Positions 19,064-28,069 of a stretch of 64,000 bases of DNA are shown piece after piece; the stretch's first letter is position 1; every line of letters starts with the position of its first letter. The stretch is taken from the NCBI GenBank assembly GCA_046293075.1, contig JBKBPL010000008.1:1-64000 (forward strand), given 5' to 3'. Origin of the DNA: Ga0077530 sp046293075 (lineage in GTDB: Bacteria > Pseudomonadota > Alphaproteobacteria > Rhizobiales > Hyphomicrobiaceae). The notes below the pieces were generated by a model. That model ran no database searches, was not told the origin of the DNA, and was given only the letters and a program-made list of their open reading frames with translations. Position numbers and translations under genes: made by a program.

Positions 19064-20122
19064 TCACGGCGCGAGCCCTCCGAAGTGGAGGACGGCAGCA
19101 ACGGCCACCACCATGGCAAGCGAGAGCGGCAGAAAGACCTTCCAGCCGAGCCGCATAAGCTGATCGTAGCGATAGCGCGGCACCATGGCTTTCACCATCG
19201 CGAACATGAAGAAGACGAAGGTCACCTTGAGCAGGAACCAGATTGGCCCCGGGATCCAGTTGATCAGCCAGTGGTCTATGGGCGGCAGCCAGCCGCCGAG
19301 GAACATGATCGTCGTCAGCGCGCACATGGTCACGATTGCCACGTACTCGCCGAGCATGAACAGCAGGTACGGCGTCGACGAGTACTCCACCATGAACCCG
19401 GCAACGAGCTCCGACTCCGCCTCCGGCAGATCGAACGGCGGCCGGTTGGTCTCCGCAAGGGCCGAGATGAAGAACACGACGAACATCGGAAAGAGCACCA
19501 GCCAGTTCCAGTCGAGGAACGAGCTGGGCAGCCCGAGGCTCGTGCCGATGCCGGTCGTCTGCGAGGTCACGATCGCGCTCATGTTGAGCGAGCCGACCAG
19601 CAGCAGCACGGTGATGATCACGAAGCCGATCGAGACCTCGTAGGACACCATCTGCGCCGCCGAGCGCAGCGAGCCCAGGAAGGGATACTTCGAGTTCGAG
19701 GCCCAGCCGCCCATGATGATGCCGTAGACGCCGAGCGAGGAGATCGCAAAGAGGTAGAGGATGCCGACATTCAGGTCCGAGATAACGATGCCGCTGCCGA
19801 CCGGGATGACGGCCCAGGCCGCGAGCGCCAGCACCGAGGTCACGAGCGGGGCGAGGAGGAACACGCCCTTGTCAGCGCCGGCCGGGATCACGGGCTCCTT
19901 GAGGACGAACTTCAAGAGATCGGCAAAGGACTGCAGGAGCCCGAATGGGCCAACGACATTGGGGCCGCGACGGAGCTGCACGGCCGCCCAGACCTTGCGG
20001 TCCATGAGCAGCAGGAAGGCGATGATGATCAGCAGCGAGGCAAGCAGCAGCACGCTCGCGCCCACCATCAATGCGAGCCATAGCGCATAGTCCCACCAGG
20101 TCTCGAACGTTGAAGGAAACAT
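19064..20122 (-). CDS. nuoH: NADH-quinone oxidoreductase subunit H
   Basis: NuoH (352 residues, eight membrane helices) forms the quinone chamber with NuoB and NuoD. Visible family sequences are D-R-K-V-W-A-A-V-Q-L-R-R-G-P-N-V-V-G-P, G-L-L-Q-S-F-A-D-L-L-K-F, A-E-T-N-R-P-P-F-D-L-P-E-A-E-S-E-L-V-A-G, and R-Y-R-Y-D-Q-L-M-R-L-G-W-K near the C-terminus. It starts 15 bases after the nuoG stop. Confidence 0.97.
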   Translation of the reverse strand: MFPSTFETWWDYALWLALMVGASVLLLASLLIIIAFLLLMDRKVWAAVQLRRGPNVVGPFGLLQSFADLLKFVLKEPVIPAGADKGVFLLAPLVTSVLALAAWAVIPVGSGIVISDLNVGILYLFAISSLGVYGIIMGGWASNSKYPFLGSLRSAAQMVSYEVSIGFVIITVLLLVGSLNMSAIVTSQTTGIGTSLGLPSSFLDWNWLVLFPMFVVFFISALAETNRPPFDLPEAESELVAGFMVEYSSTPYLLFMLGEYVAIVTMCALTTIMFLGGWLPPIDHWLINWIPGPIWFLLKVTFVFFMFAMVKAMVPRYRYDQLMRLGWKVFLPLSLAMVVAVAAVLHFGGLAP

Positions 20123-20137
20123 GCGTGCTGGCCCGCC

Positions 20138-22243
20138 TTACTCCGCCGCCGCGCGTATGCGGCCGTTGCCCGCTTTGATGATCGAGAGCTCCGCCATCAC
20201 CGCCGATGCGCGGGCGATCGGATTGGTCATGTAGAAATCGCGCACCGGCGACGTAAACGGCGCTTGCTCAAGCTTGCCCGTGCGCTCGGCGAGACGCTCG
20301 ACGCCGACGGCGGCCGCTGGCGAGACTGTGTCGAGCGCCGCCAGCACAGGTGCGGCTTTGAACATGAGCGCGCGCAGCTGGTGCACGTCGTCAAAGGGAA
20401 GCGTCGCCTCCATAACGGCCGAGAGCTGCCGCAGGATGGCCCAGTCCTCACGCGCCTCGCCTGGCGCGAAGGCCGCCTTGGCCGTCATCTGCGGGCGCCC
20501 CTCAAGATTGACGTAGATGGCTTCCTTCTCGGTATAGGCAGCCCCCGGGAAGATCACATCGGCGCGATGAGCGCCCGCGTCGCCGTGGCTGCCCTGGTAG
20601 ATCACAAACGCCTTGCCGAGGCGATGCATGTCGATCTCATCGGCACCGAGCAGGTAGAGCACGTCGAGGCGGCCGTCGTTGGCTGCGGCCATCATGCCCG
20701 CCACATCGAGCCCGCCCTGCCCCGGCACGAAGCCGAGGTCAAGCCCACCGACGCGCGCCGCCGCCAAGTGCAGCACATTGAAGGCATTCCAGCCCGCATC
20801 CTTGCCGGCCGTGGCCTCACGCGCGATCTTGGCCGCGAGCGCAAGAACCGCTGCACCGTCGGGCCGCGCCGCTGCCCCCATGCCGACGATCACCAGCGGG
20901 TGCTGAGCCTGGCGGAGGACACCCGAGAAGGCGTTCTTGCCCTCGGCAATCTCCAGCAGCGCGGCCGCGCCCAAACCCAAATGGTCAGCGCCGTAGGTCA
21001 GATCGGCGGGTGCACCGACGAGGCCGATGCTGATGTTGCCTTGGCGCCAACGCTTGCGGATGCGGCTGTTGAGGACCGCTGACTCGAGCCGGGGATTCGT
21101 GCCGACGAGCAGGATCGCATCGGCCTGCTCGATGCCTTCGATGGTCGAATTGAAGAGATAGCTCGCGCGCCCCAGCGCCGGATCGAGCTTGGCGCCGTCC
21201 TGGCGGCAGTCGAGATTGGTGACGCCGTGTGCCCCCAGCAGGGATCTTAGCGCGAACATTTCCTCCGCGCCGCAGAGATCGCCAGCGATGGCGCCGATCC
21301 GCTCCGGCGGGGTTCCCTTGAGCTTCTGCGCCACGAGATCGAGCGCCTCGGCCCAGGTTGCCGGCTCGAGACGGCCATTGCGGCGCACATAGGGCTGATC
21401 CAGCCGCTGCGTCCTGAGGCCGTCGGCAACGTGGCGGGACTTGTCGGTGATCCACTCCTCGTTCACCGCGTCGTTGTTGCGCGGCAGGATACGCATGACC
21501 TCGCGCCCGCGGGTATCGACGCGGATGGCCGCGCCGAGCGCGTCCATGACGTCGACCGACTCGGTCTTGCGCATCTCCCAGGGCCGCGCATTGAAGGCCG
21601 AGGGCCGATGGGTCAGCGCGCCGACCGGACAGAGATCGACGACGTTGGCCGAGAGCTCCGACATCATCCCCTGCTCGAGGTATGTCGTGATCTCCATATC
21701 CTCGCCGCGACCAATGGCGCCCAGCTCCTCCACGCCCGCGACCTCGGTCATGAAGCGCACGCAGCGCGTGCACTGGATACATCGCGTCATCATCGTCTTG
21801 ATCAGCGGCCCCAGGTACTTCTCGTCGACGGCGCGCTTGTTCTCATGGTAGCGGGTGCCGCCCTTGCCGAAGGCCATCGCCTGGTCCTGGAGATCGCACT
21901 CGCCGCCCTGGTCGCAGATCGGGCAATCCAGGGGGTGGTTGATCAGCAGAAACTCCATCACCCCTTCGCGCGCCTTCTTGACCATGGGCGAGCGAGTGCT
22001 GATCACCTTGGGGCTGCCGTCGCGATTGGGCGGCAGATCGTTGACGGCGAGCGCGCAGGACGCCTGCGGCTTCGGCATGCCCACGACCTCGACGAGGCAC
22101 ATGCGGCAGTTGCCGGCGATCGAGAGACGCTCGTGATAGCAGAAGCGGGGAATCTCGATCCCTGCCTGCTCACATGCTTGGAGAAGAGTGATCCCGTCCT
22201 CGACCTCGATCTCGGTGCCGTCGATGATCAGCTTCTTGGGCAT
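20138..22243 (-). CDS. nuoG: NADH-quinone oxidoreductase subunit G
   Basis: NuoG (701 residues) is the large Fe-S subunit of the peripheral arm. All cluster ligands can be seen: the [2Fe-2S] site Cys35/46/49/63, the His-Cys3 site His103/Cys107/110/116, and the [4Fe-4S] site Cys155/158/161/205. A molybdopterin-oxidoreductase-like domain follows from about residue 215. ATG codons at 22243 and 22249 are both possible starts; 22243 has GGGAT six bases upstream. It is the first nuo gene here, and nuoA-F are not upstream. A 166-base gap separates it from an unrelated hydrolase gene. Confidence 0.96.
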   Translation of the reverse strand: MPKKLIIDGTEIEVEDGITLLQACEQAGIEIPRFCYHERLSIAGNCRMCLVEVVGMPKPQASCALAVNDLPPNRDGSPKVISTRSPMVKKAREGVMEFLLINHPLDCPICDQGGECDLQDQAMAFGKGGTRYHENKRAVDEKYLGPLIKTMMTRCIQCTRCVRFMTEVAGVEELGAIGRGEDMEITTYLEQGMMSELSANVVDLCPVGALTHRPSAFNARPWEMRKTESVDVMDALGAAIRVDTRGREVMRILPRNNDAVNEEWITDKSRHVADGLRTQRLDQPYVRRNGRLEPATWAEALDLVAQKLKGTPPERIGAIAGDLCGAEEMFALRSLLGAHGVTNLDCRQDGAKLDPALGRASYLFNSTIEGIEQADAILLVGTNPRLESAVLNSRIRKRWRQGNISIGLVGAPADLTYGADHLGLGAAALLEIAEGKNAFSGVLRQAQHPLVIVGMGAAARPDGAAVLALAAKIAREATAGKDAGWNAFNVLHLAAARVGGLDLGFVPGQGGLDVAGMMAAANDGRLDVLYLLGADEIDMHRLGKAFVIYQGSHGDAGAHRADVIFPGAAYTEKEAIYVNLEGRPQMTAKAAFAPGEAREDWAILRQLSAVMEATLPFDDVHQLRALMFKAAPVLAALDTVSPAAAVGVERLAERTGKLEQAPFTSPVRDFYMTNPIARASAVMAELSIIKAGNGRIRAAAE

Positions 22244-22410
22244 TCGCATCCCGTTTCTGCGCGAGGAATCAGGCGGGCCCGTGCGGTGCGCCACACGTTC
22301 GCCGCACTCTTTAGCGTGCTGCGCTGCATGATGCTAGGCCCGATCTGCCGCAGCCCGCATGTTCCCGGCGAATAGCCGAAAAGTGTTGACAACGGCCGGC
22401 CAAATGCGGC

Positions 22411-23265
22411 CTACGCCGCATCGACGACCGGGTTCGCCAGGACGCCGATTCCCTCGACCTCAACCTCCACCCGGTCGCCCGCCTTCATCCAGGCCGGCGG
22501 CTTGCGCGCATGGGCGACGCCTGAGGGCGTGCCCGTGGCGATGAGGTCACCCGGTTCAAGCGTCATGATCTCGGAGAGGATGGCGATGATCCGCGCCGTT
22601 GAGAAGATCATGTCGGCGGTATTGCTGTCCTGCATCGTCTCGCCGTTGACGCGCGTGCAGATCCGGAGGCCCGAAGCGCCGGGCGGCAGCTCGTCCGCCG
22701 TGACGACCACCGGGCCGAGCGGGCCCGTCCCGTCGAAATTCTTCCCCGCCGTCCACTGCGAGGTCTTGCGCTGGTAGTCGCGCACCGAAACGTCATTGAA
22801 CAGCGTATAGCCAAAGACGTGCTCGAGGGCCTTCTCCTCCGGGATATGGCGGCCGCCTTTGCCGATCACAATCGTCAGCTCACACTCATAATCAAGCTGA
22901 ATGGACTCCTTCGGCCGCAGCACCGGCTCGCCGGCCGCAACCAAGGATGATGGCACGCGGATGAAGAAGGACGGGTAGGTCGGCGGCGCGTGTCCACCTT
23001 CGGCGGCGTGCGCAGCGTAGTTGAGACCGACGCAGATGAACTTCCCCGGCCGCGCGATCGGCAGCGCCGGCCTGACCGAGCTGAGGGGATGCCTGGCACT
23101 GGCGGGAGCCTTAGCCGCCGCATCCTTGACCGCAGCGAGCGCGGCGGGGCCACGAGCAATCACGTCACCGAGGGTCGCGTATGTTGACCCGACCTCGATC
23201 ACGCAGTCCCCGTCGACGACGCCGAGCGCGTCGCTGGCATCCTTCTTGAACATCATCAGCTTCAT
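22411..23265 (-). CDS. Fumarylacetoacetate hydrolase family protein
   Basis: This 284-residue protein has the FAH C-terminal domain fold. K-F-I-C-V-G-L-N-Y-A-A-H-A-A-E opens the domain. Metal ligands are expected in L-D-Y-E-C-E-L-T-I-V-I-G-K-G (two glutamates) and in the F-N-D-V-S-V-R-D-Y-Q segment (aspartate). W-T-A-G-K-N-F-D-G-T-G-P-L-G-P and G-D-L-I-A-T-G-T-P-S-G-V are further hallmarks. Members include acylpyruvate hydrolases and 2-hydroxyhepta-2,4-diene-dioate isomerases of aromatic catabolism, so substrate assignment is open. It lies 25 bases after the OYE gene and is probably co-transcribed with it. Confidence 0.92.
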   Translation of the reverse strand: MKLMMFKKDASDALGVVDGDCVIEVGSTYATLGDVIARGPAALAAVKDAAAKAPASARHPLSSVRPALPIARPGKFICVGLNYAAHAAEGGHAPPTYPSFFIRVPSSLVAAGEPVLRPKESIQLDYECELTIVIGKGGRHIPEEKALEHVFGYTLFNDVSVRDYQRKTSQWTAGKNFDGTGPLGPVVVTADELPPGASGLRICTRVNGETMQDSNTADMIFSTARIIAILSEIMTLEPGDLIATGTPSGVAHARKPPAWMKAGDRVEVEVEGIGVLANPVVDAA

Positions 23266-23290
23266 TGCGCCGCGCCTCCCGTCTGCTGGC

Positions 23291-24463
23291 TCACCCTGAC
23301 CGCTCAGCCCCGCCGCGCTCCTCGGCGCGGATGTCGGCGATCGCTCGCTCGCGCAGCTTCAGCCACCACCCGTATTGGACCGTCCAGTCATCGAGCGCCT
23401 CGATCATCGGCCGGCCGAGCGCCACCTCGGCCATCTGCGGCCAGCAGGGATTGACCAATGCCTCGCGCGCGATCGCGACAAGATCCGCCTGCTCCTTCTG
23501 CAGGATGTCCTCGGCGTGCGCGGGCTCGACGATCAGGCCGACGGCCATCGTCTTGATGCCCGCCTCGCGGCGCACGCGCTCGGCGTAGGGCACCTGGAAG
23601 CCCCACGTGCGCTTGACGCGCGCTGCCGTCGCCGAACCGACAAGGCCGCCGGACGAGCAGTCGATCAGGTCGACGCCGCGCGCCTTGAGGGCCCTGGCAT
23701 AGGCGACCGTGTCGTCGATCGTCCAACCGCCTTCCATGCCATCCACCGCCGAGACGCGCACGAACAGCGGCATGCCCTTGGGAATGACTTTGCGGATGGC
23801 CTCCGCGATCTCGAGCGGGAAGCGCGTGCGGCCCTCGAAGTCCCCGCCATAGGCGTCATTACGCTTGTTTGAGAGCGGCGAGAGGAACTGATGGGCGAGA
23901 TAGCCGTGCGCGTTGTGGATCTCGATCAGCTCGAAGCCCGCCTCGACGGCCCGCTCGGCCGCCGCCGCCCAGTCCTGCACGAGCCTGGAGATTTCGGCGA
24001 TACTCAGCGCCTGCGGCACGATGTAGCCTGGCGCCATCGGCTCAGCGACCGCCGACACGATCGGCCAGGTCTTGTCGCCCCGCGCGAGATCCTCTGCCGT
24101 CAGCGGACCATTGCCGTGCCAGGGCCGCTGCATGGAGCCCTTGCGGCCGGCGTGCGCGAGCTGGATCGCAGGGACCGTGCCCTGCTGCTTCATGAACGCG
24201 GCGATGCGCTTCAATGGCTTGGCGTGCTCGGCAGACCAGATGCCGAGGTCACCGTTCGTGATGCGGCCCTGATCGGTGACGGCCGTCGCCTCAACGATGA
24301 CACAGCCCGCACCGCCCAGCGCGAACCGGCCGAGGTGGGCGAAATGCCAGTCCTGGGCCATGCCGTCGATGGCCGAGTAAGTCGCCATGGGCGCGATGAC
24401 GACGCGATTCTTGAGCGTCACATCGCGGATCGCGAGCGGCGTGAAGAGGCGAGGCTTGGTCAT
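23291..24463 (-). CDS. NADH:flavin oxidoreductase (Old Yellow Enzyme family)
   Basis: This 390-residue FMN enzyme has the (beta/alpha)8 OYE architecture, closest to the YqjM/xenobiotic-reductase subgroup. Visible are N-R-V-V-I-A-P-M-A-T-Y, G-A-G-C-V-I-V-E-A-T-A-V, Q-L-A-H-A-G-R-K, the I-E-I-H-N-A-H-G-Y-L-A-H-Q-F-L-S-P active-site segment, and N-K-R-N-D-A-Y-G-G. It reduces activated C=C bonds of enones or related compounds with NAD(P)H. The start at 24463 fits the family; the frame is open upstream to 24565. It probably forms an operon with the FAH-family gene, hinting at breakdown of an unsaturated or cyclic compound. Confidence 0.92.
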   Translation of the reverse strand: MTKPRLFTPLAIRDVTLKNRVVIAPMATYSAIDGMAQDWHFAHLGRFALGGAGCVIVEATAVTDQGRITNGDLGIWSAEHAKPLKRIAAFMKQQGTVPAIQLAHAGRKGSMQRPWHGNGPLTAEDLARGDKTWPIVSAVAEPMAPGYIVPQALSIAEISRLVQDWAAAAERAVEAGFELIEIHNAHGYLAHQFLSPLSNKRNDAYGGDFEGRTRFPLEIAEAIRKVIPKGMPLFVRVSAVDGMEGGWTIDDTVAYARALKARGVDLIDCSSGGLVGSATAARVKRTWGFQVPYAERVRREAGIKTMAVGLIVEPAHAEDILQKEQADLVAIAREALVNPCWPQMAEVALGRPMIEALDDWTVQYGWWLKLRERAIADIRAEERGGAERSG

Positions 24464-24608
24464 GAGGGCGTTCGGTCCGGGGCGTATGGTGGCAATTGGC
24501 TCGTTCAATAAGCGAGCCCCAGGGCCACCACTGTCAAGGCCGAATCCTGCAGCCGTGATGCCCATCCTGTTGCGGAGGGCGCGGCCGGTAGCGCAACCCG
24601 CAGGGAGC

Positions 24609-25835
24609 CTACCGGCTGACCGGCACGCCGTTCGCTGCAGCCGGGCGCGCCGCCGAGAGGCGCAGGACCTCGCGATTGGCCGTCACCTTCTGGCCGGGAC
24701 GCGCCCGCTGGAGGCCACTGATCACCACCCAGTCCTGCGCCCCGACACCACTTCGGATGACGCGGAGCCCCTGGTGGAGCGGGCCGAGGTGGACGTTGCG
24801 GCGCGAGACCGTCCCATCCTCGGCAACGACGAGCACAAATTTGTTCGCCTGATCCGTGCCGATGGCGGCGTCGGGCAGGAGAACGGTCGACTGCAGGGGC
24901 GTGCCGGCGAGCCGGACACGCGCGAACATGCCCGGCGAGAACATCTGGTCGGCATTGGGCAGGATCGCGCGGGCCCGCATGGTGGCCGTGCCAGGATCGA
25001 GACGGTTATCGATGAAGTCGAGCCGCCCGCGATGGCTGAAAGTCGTCTCGTCAGGCAGGGCAATCTCGACCTCGGCACCGGTCCGACCGTTGCCCACGAG
25101 CGCGCCTCTCTCCGCCATTCGCTTGTACTTGAGGTAGTTATTCTCGCTGATATCGAAGTAGATGTGGATCGGGTCCTGCGTCACGATCAGCGTGAGCAGG
25201 GTTGCATTGGCCGCCCCGCCCGCCGAGATCCAGCTCCCGAGGCTCACATTGGCGCGGCTGATGCGACCATCGATCGGCGCCGCGATCCGCGTGAACGCGA
25301 GCTCCAACTCGGCCGTTGCGACCTTGGCTTCGGCCACTTTCACGGCGGCCTCGGCTTCCCTGAGCAGGTTGGCGCGATCGTCGAATACCTTCTCCGACAT
25401 GATCTTGCGCTCGAGCAGCGGTCGACCGCGATCGACATCCAGGGCCGCGTTCTGGGCCTTCGTGCGAGCCTGCTCTAGTTCGGCCTTCGCCTGCGAAAGC
25501 ACGCGCTCGAAAGGACGCGGATCGATGATGAAGAGAAGATCGCCCTTCTTCACGGCCTGACCGTCGACGAAGGCAATCTTGTCGACATAGCCGGAGACGC
25601 GCGCGCGGATCTCGACGCTCGCCACGGCCTCGAAGCGGCCCGTGTACTCATCCCACTCGACGATTTCGCTGACGACCGGCTGGCTGGTCGTCACGGCAGG
25701 CGGCGGGGGCGCCGCCTGCTTGCCCTTGTTCTGAGCCTGCGGACGATCACAGGCCCCGAGACCAACAGCGAGCAGCAGCACGCCAAGCGCCGCTGGCGTG
25801 AGCCCACCCATCCGGTGCCGAAACCAACTCCGCAT
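24609..25835 (-). CDS. RND efflux periplasmic adaptor lipoprotein (MFP/HlyD family)
   Basis: The protein has 408 residues. An N-terminal signal peptide ends in the lipobox V-G-L-G-A-C, so Cys29 would be lipidated. Next come a beta-barrel strand, the half lipoyl segment R-A-R-V-S-G-Y-V-D-K-I, an alpha-hairpin (roughly 100-160), the second lipoyl half I-A-A-P-I-D-G-R-I-S-R-A, and barrel/membrane-proximal domains. This is the AcrA/MexA layout bridging an inner-membrane RND pump to an outer-membrane channel. No RND pump or TolC-like gene is adjacent: downstream is OYE, upstream a non-coding gap. A perfect palindrome 86 bases upstream of the start suggests control by a repressor. Confidence 0.9.
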   Translation of the reverse strand: MRSWFRHRMGGLTPAALGVLLLAVGLGACDRPQAQNKGKQAAPPPPAVTTSQPVVSEIVEWDEYTGRFEAVASVEIRARVSGYVDKIAFVDGQAVKKGDLLFIIDPRPFERVLSQAKAELEQARTKAQNAALDVDRGRPLLERKIMSEKVFDDRANLLREAEAAVKVAEAKVATAELELAFTRIAAPIDGRISRANVSLGSWISAGGAANATLLTLIVTQDPIHIYFDISENNYLKYKRMAERGALVGNGRTGAEVEIALPDETTFSHRGRLDFIDNRLDPGTATMRARAILPNADQMFSPGMFARVRLAGTPLQSTVLLPDAAIGTDQANKFVLVVAEDGTVSRRNVHLGPLHQGLRVIRSGVGAQDWVVISGLQRARPGQKVTANREVLRLSAARPAAANGVPVSR

Positions 25836-25920
25836 CGTCTCTCAATCCATGCCCAGGGACGCCAGTGTGTCGTCAAACTATCGCACAGGACGCGCCGACG
25901 GCAGGCCAACAAAAGGGTGA

Positions 25921-25935
25921 ACAATTGGCAATTGT
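25921..25935. promoter_or_regulatory. Perfect palindrome upstream of the efflux adaptor gene
   Basis: ACAATTG-G-CAATTGT has two exact 7-base arms around one central base. It lies 86 bases upstream of the adaptor start codon. It is a good candidate operator for a TetR- or MarR-type repressor, and shares its half-site with the marR upstream region (2985-3000). Confidence 0.5.
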
Positions 25936-26091
25936 ATCCCCCTCGGACGCCGGCTCAAACAGACTTCCCGGGAGGAACGGGCGCCAGCGCGCCCGAACTT
26001 CGGTCGCGGACGGTCCAGATTCCTGGCGCAAATTGCGCGACTTGGCCAGCAGAAACACCTCCCAGCCGTAGCGTGGGTGCCGCGCGACCAG

Positions 26092-26757
26092 TCAAGCCGT
26101 CGCCGGTGATGCCTGGCGGGGGATGCCCATTTCTGCGGCCAGCGCCTCGACCGCGGCGCGGAACTGGCCTGCCTTCCGCGCCTTGCCCCAGCGATTGATG
26201 TGAGGGCTCATGCGATTGAGCGGAATGAGGTTCTTGAACCCGATTCCGTCGATAAGTACAAACTGCTCGCCGCGCTCGGGTGTGTAGCCGAGGACGACAT
26301 TTGACGGGTGCAGGTCCGAGACGATCACGGGGGAGGCTACGAGATCTTCAAGAAAGCGGTCGAGCTTGCTCCGGGTCGGTTGGTCGAACTGGCCTCTGTA
26401 GATCAGCCCAGCCACGGATGGAGCGAAATCCCCGTCGCGCCCGAGCACGGCTTCAACCACGACGCCCATGCCCAGGTCGGTCTCCACGATCCCCACAATC
26501 TTCTGGAGAAAGGGAGGGTGGCCGTCACCGAGGGCGTGGACGGCGATCTGCTCACGGAGCTCCCGCAGAAACGAGATTAGGTGTCGATAGCGCCGGCGCC
26601 TGGACTTGAACCATGGCGCCCCGCTGCCGAACCGCTCCTCGATAGCGGCCGGTCGGATCACCTTGACCAGCAGGCTCGGGTCACGGGGATGGCGGTAGAC
26701 GTTGCGCGAACTGCCGGACGCGACGACTTCCGCATCCTTGAGCACAAGCATGAGCAT
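26092..26757 (-). CDS. YrbL-like protein (kinase-like fold)
   Basis: This 221-residue protein resembles the PhoP regulatory network protein YrbL family, which has a reduced protein-kinase-like fold. S-G-S-S-R-N-V-Y-R-H-P resembles the glycine-rich loop, L-V-K-V-I-R holds the ATP-lysine equivalent, V-S-D-L-H-P-S-N-V-V resembles the catalytic loop, and L-I-D-G-I-G is where DFG would be. The C-terminal R-W-G-K-A-R-K motif is also seen in this family. Targets are unknown. It sits on the same strand as the ybdK-like gene, 60 bases after it. Confidence 0.72.
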   Translation of the reverse strand: MLMLVLKDAEVVASGSSRNVYRHPRDPSLLVKVIRPAAIEERFGSGAPWFKSRRRRYRHLISFLRELREQIAVHALGDGHPPFLQKIVGIVETDLGMGVVVEAVLGRDGDFAPSVAGLIYRGQFDQPTRSKLDRFLEDLVASPVIVSDLHPSNVVLGYTPERGEQFVLIDGIGFKNLIPLNRMSPHINRWGKARKAGQFRAAVEALAAEMGIPRQASPATA

Positions 26758-26817
26758 CGCCCCTTGGACAGCGTATCCAAGTAGCTATGGTTTGCCTGCC
26801 AATCCGTCAAGAAACCG

Positions 26818-27954
26818 TCACAGGCCGCGGCGCGTCTCCGCAACGAGATGATCGACCACCGCCTCCAGCGCCTCCTGGCGGCTCGCCCCCGCGGTGAGCG
26901 CTGCGTTGAAGCAGGCAAGCTGGCGGTCCGCGCTTGTCCCCTCGGCCAGAATGCGGCGAGCCCCAAGCACATCGTCCAGGCAGCCGAGCGCGACGGCATC
27001 CTCGTGGATGAGCGCCAGGATCTCCTCGAGCAGATCGGCGTAGGGGACGAGCTCGCCACGCCCGAAGTCGAAGAGCGAGCCGGAAAGTCCGTAGCGCTGC
27101 GCTCGCCAGCGATTCTCCTCGAGCAGGAACACCGGATAGGTGCGCCAGCTCTGGTTATTGCGGCGCAGGCGATGCAGCATTCGCGCGATGCACACGAAGA
27201 GCGCCGCGACGGTCACCGCATCCTCGCTCAAGGTGCAGATGTCGGTGATTCGCATCTCGAGCGTCTGAAAACGCGCGGAAGGTCGCAGATCCCACCAGAT
27301 CTTGGAGGCGTCCTCGATCACCTTGCCGCGCACCAGAACATCGACGGTCTGTCGGTACTCATCCCAACTGTTGAAGCGGCCAGGCAAGCCCGTGCGCGGC
27401 AGCTCGCGGAAGATGGCCAGACGCCAGCTCTTGAGGCCCGTGTCCTCACCCGCCCAGAAGGGCGAGGATGTCGTCAGCACGAGCAGGTGGGGGAGGAAGT
27501 AGCGGAGCTGGTTCATCAGATCGATGCGCTGCTCGTCATCCTCGATGCCTATGTGGACGTGCATCCCGCTGATGAGCAAACGGCGGCCAACACCGGCAAG
27601 ATCACGGGCCAGCGCGTGATAGCGCTCGCGATCCGTGTGCAGCGACTGACCGGGCTGGGCGAAGGGATGCGTCGAGGCGGCGATTGGCGCGAGGCCGTGC
27701 CGCTCCGCGCACGCGATGACACCAGTGCGCAGGCGGCGCAGATCTGCTCGGGCCTCCGCCAGCGTCCGGCACGGCCGCGTGCCAACCTCGACCTGTGACC
27801 GCAGGAACTCGGGCGAGACCTGCGGCCCGAGAACCTGCTCACACTCGGCCATGAACCCAGCAGGCGCTTCTGTCACCAGCGCTCGGGTCCGCACGTCGAC
27901 GAGGTGGTACTCCTCTTCTATGCCGACAGTCAGAGAGGGCGCGCTCGGTGGCAT
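26818..27954 (-). CDS. ybdK: Carboxylate-amine ligase, YbdK/GCS2 family
   Basis: This 378-residue protein belongs to the GCS2 (glutamate-cysteine ligase type 2) superfamily. Hallmarks are the N-terminal V-G-I-E-E-E-Y-H-L-V metal/ATP segment, S-G-M-H-V-H-I-G-I, S-S-P-F-W-A-G-E-D-T-G, and W-W-D-L-R-P-S-A-R-F-Q-T-L-E-M-R-I-T-D. E. coli YbdK has only weak gamma-glutamylcysteine synthetase activity, so the physiological substrate is unclear. A true gshA lies at 54.5 kb, which makes a different amine acceptor likely. The start at 27954 fits the family length; an open extension to 28047 exists. Confidence 0.88.
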   Translation of the reverse strand: MPPSAPSLTVGIEEEYHLVDVRTRALVTEAPAGFMAECEQVLGPQVSPEFLRSQVEVGTRPCRTLAEARADLRRLRTGVIACAERHGLAPIAASTHPFAQPGQSLHTDRERYHALARDLAGVGRRLLISGMHVHIGIEDDEQRIDLMNQLRYFLPHLLVLTTSSPFWAGEDTGLKSWRLAIFRELPRTGLPGRFNSWDEYRQTVDVLVRGKVIEDASKIWWDLRPSARFQTLEMRITDICTLSEDAVTVAALFVCIARMLHRLRRNNQSWRTYPVFLLEENRWRAQRYGLSGSLFDFGRGELVPYADLLEEILALIHEDAVALGCLDDVLGARRILAEGTSADRQLACFNAALTAGASRQEALEAVVDHLVAETRRGL

Positions 27955-28069
27955 TGCGGTCTCGCGGAGATGTGATCCAGTTTGTCCATCGTAACCGATC
28001 GGCGCGCGTGGCGCGCGCCCCCCTTGCTCCGTACCTTCCTGACGCAAATAATGCGAAGGAGGTCAGGCC

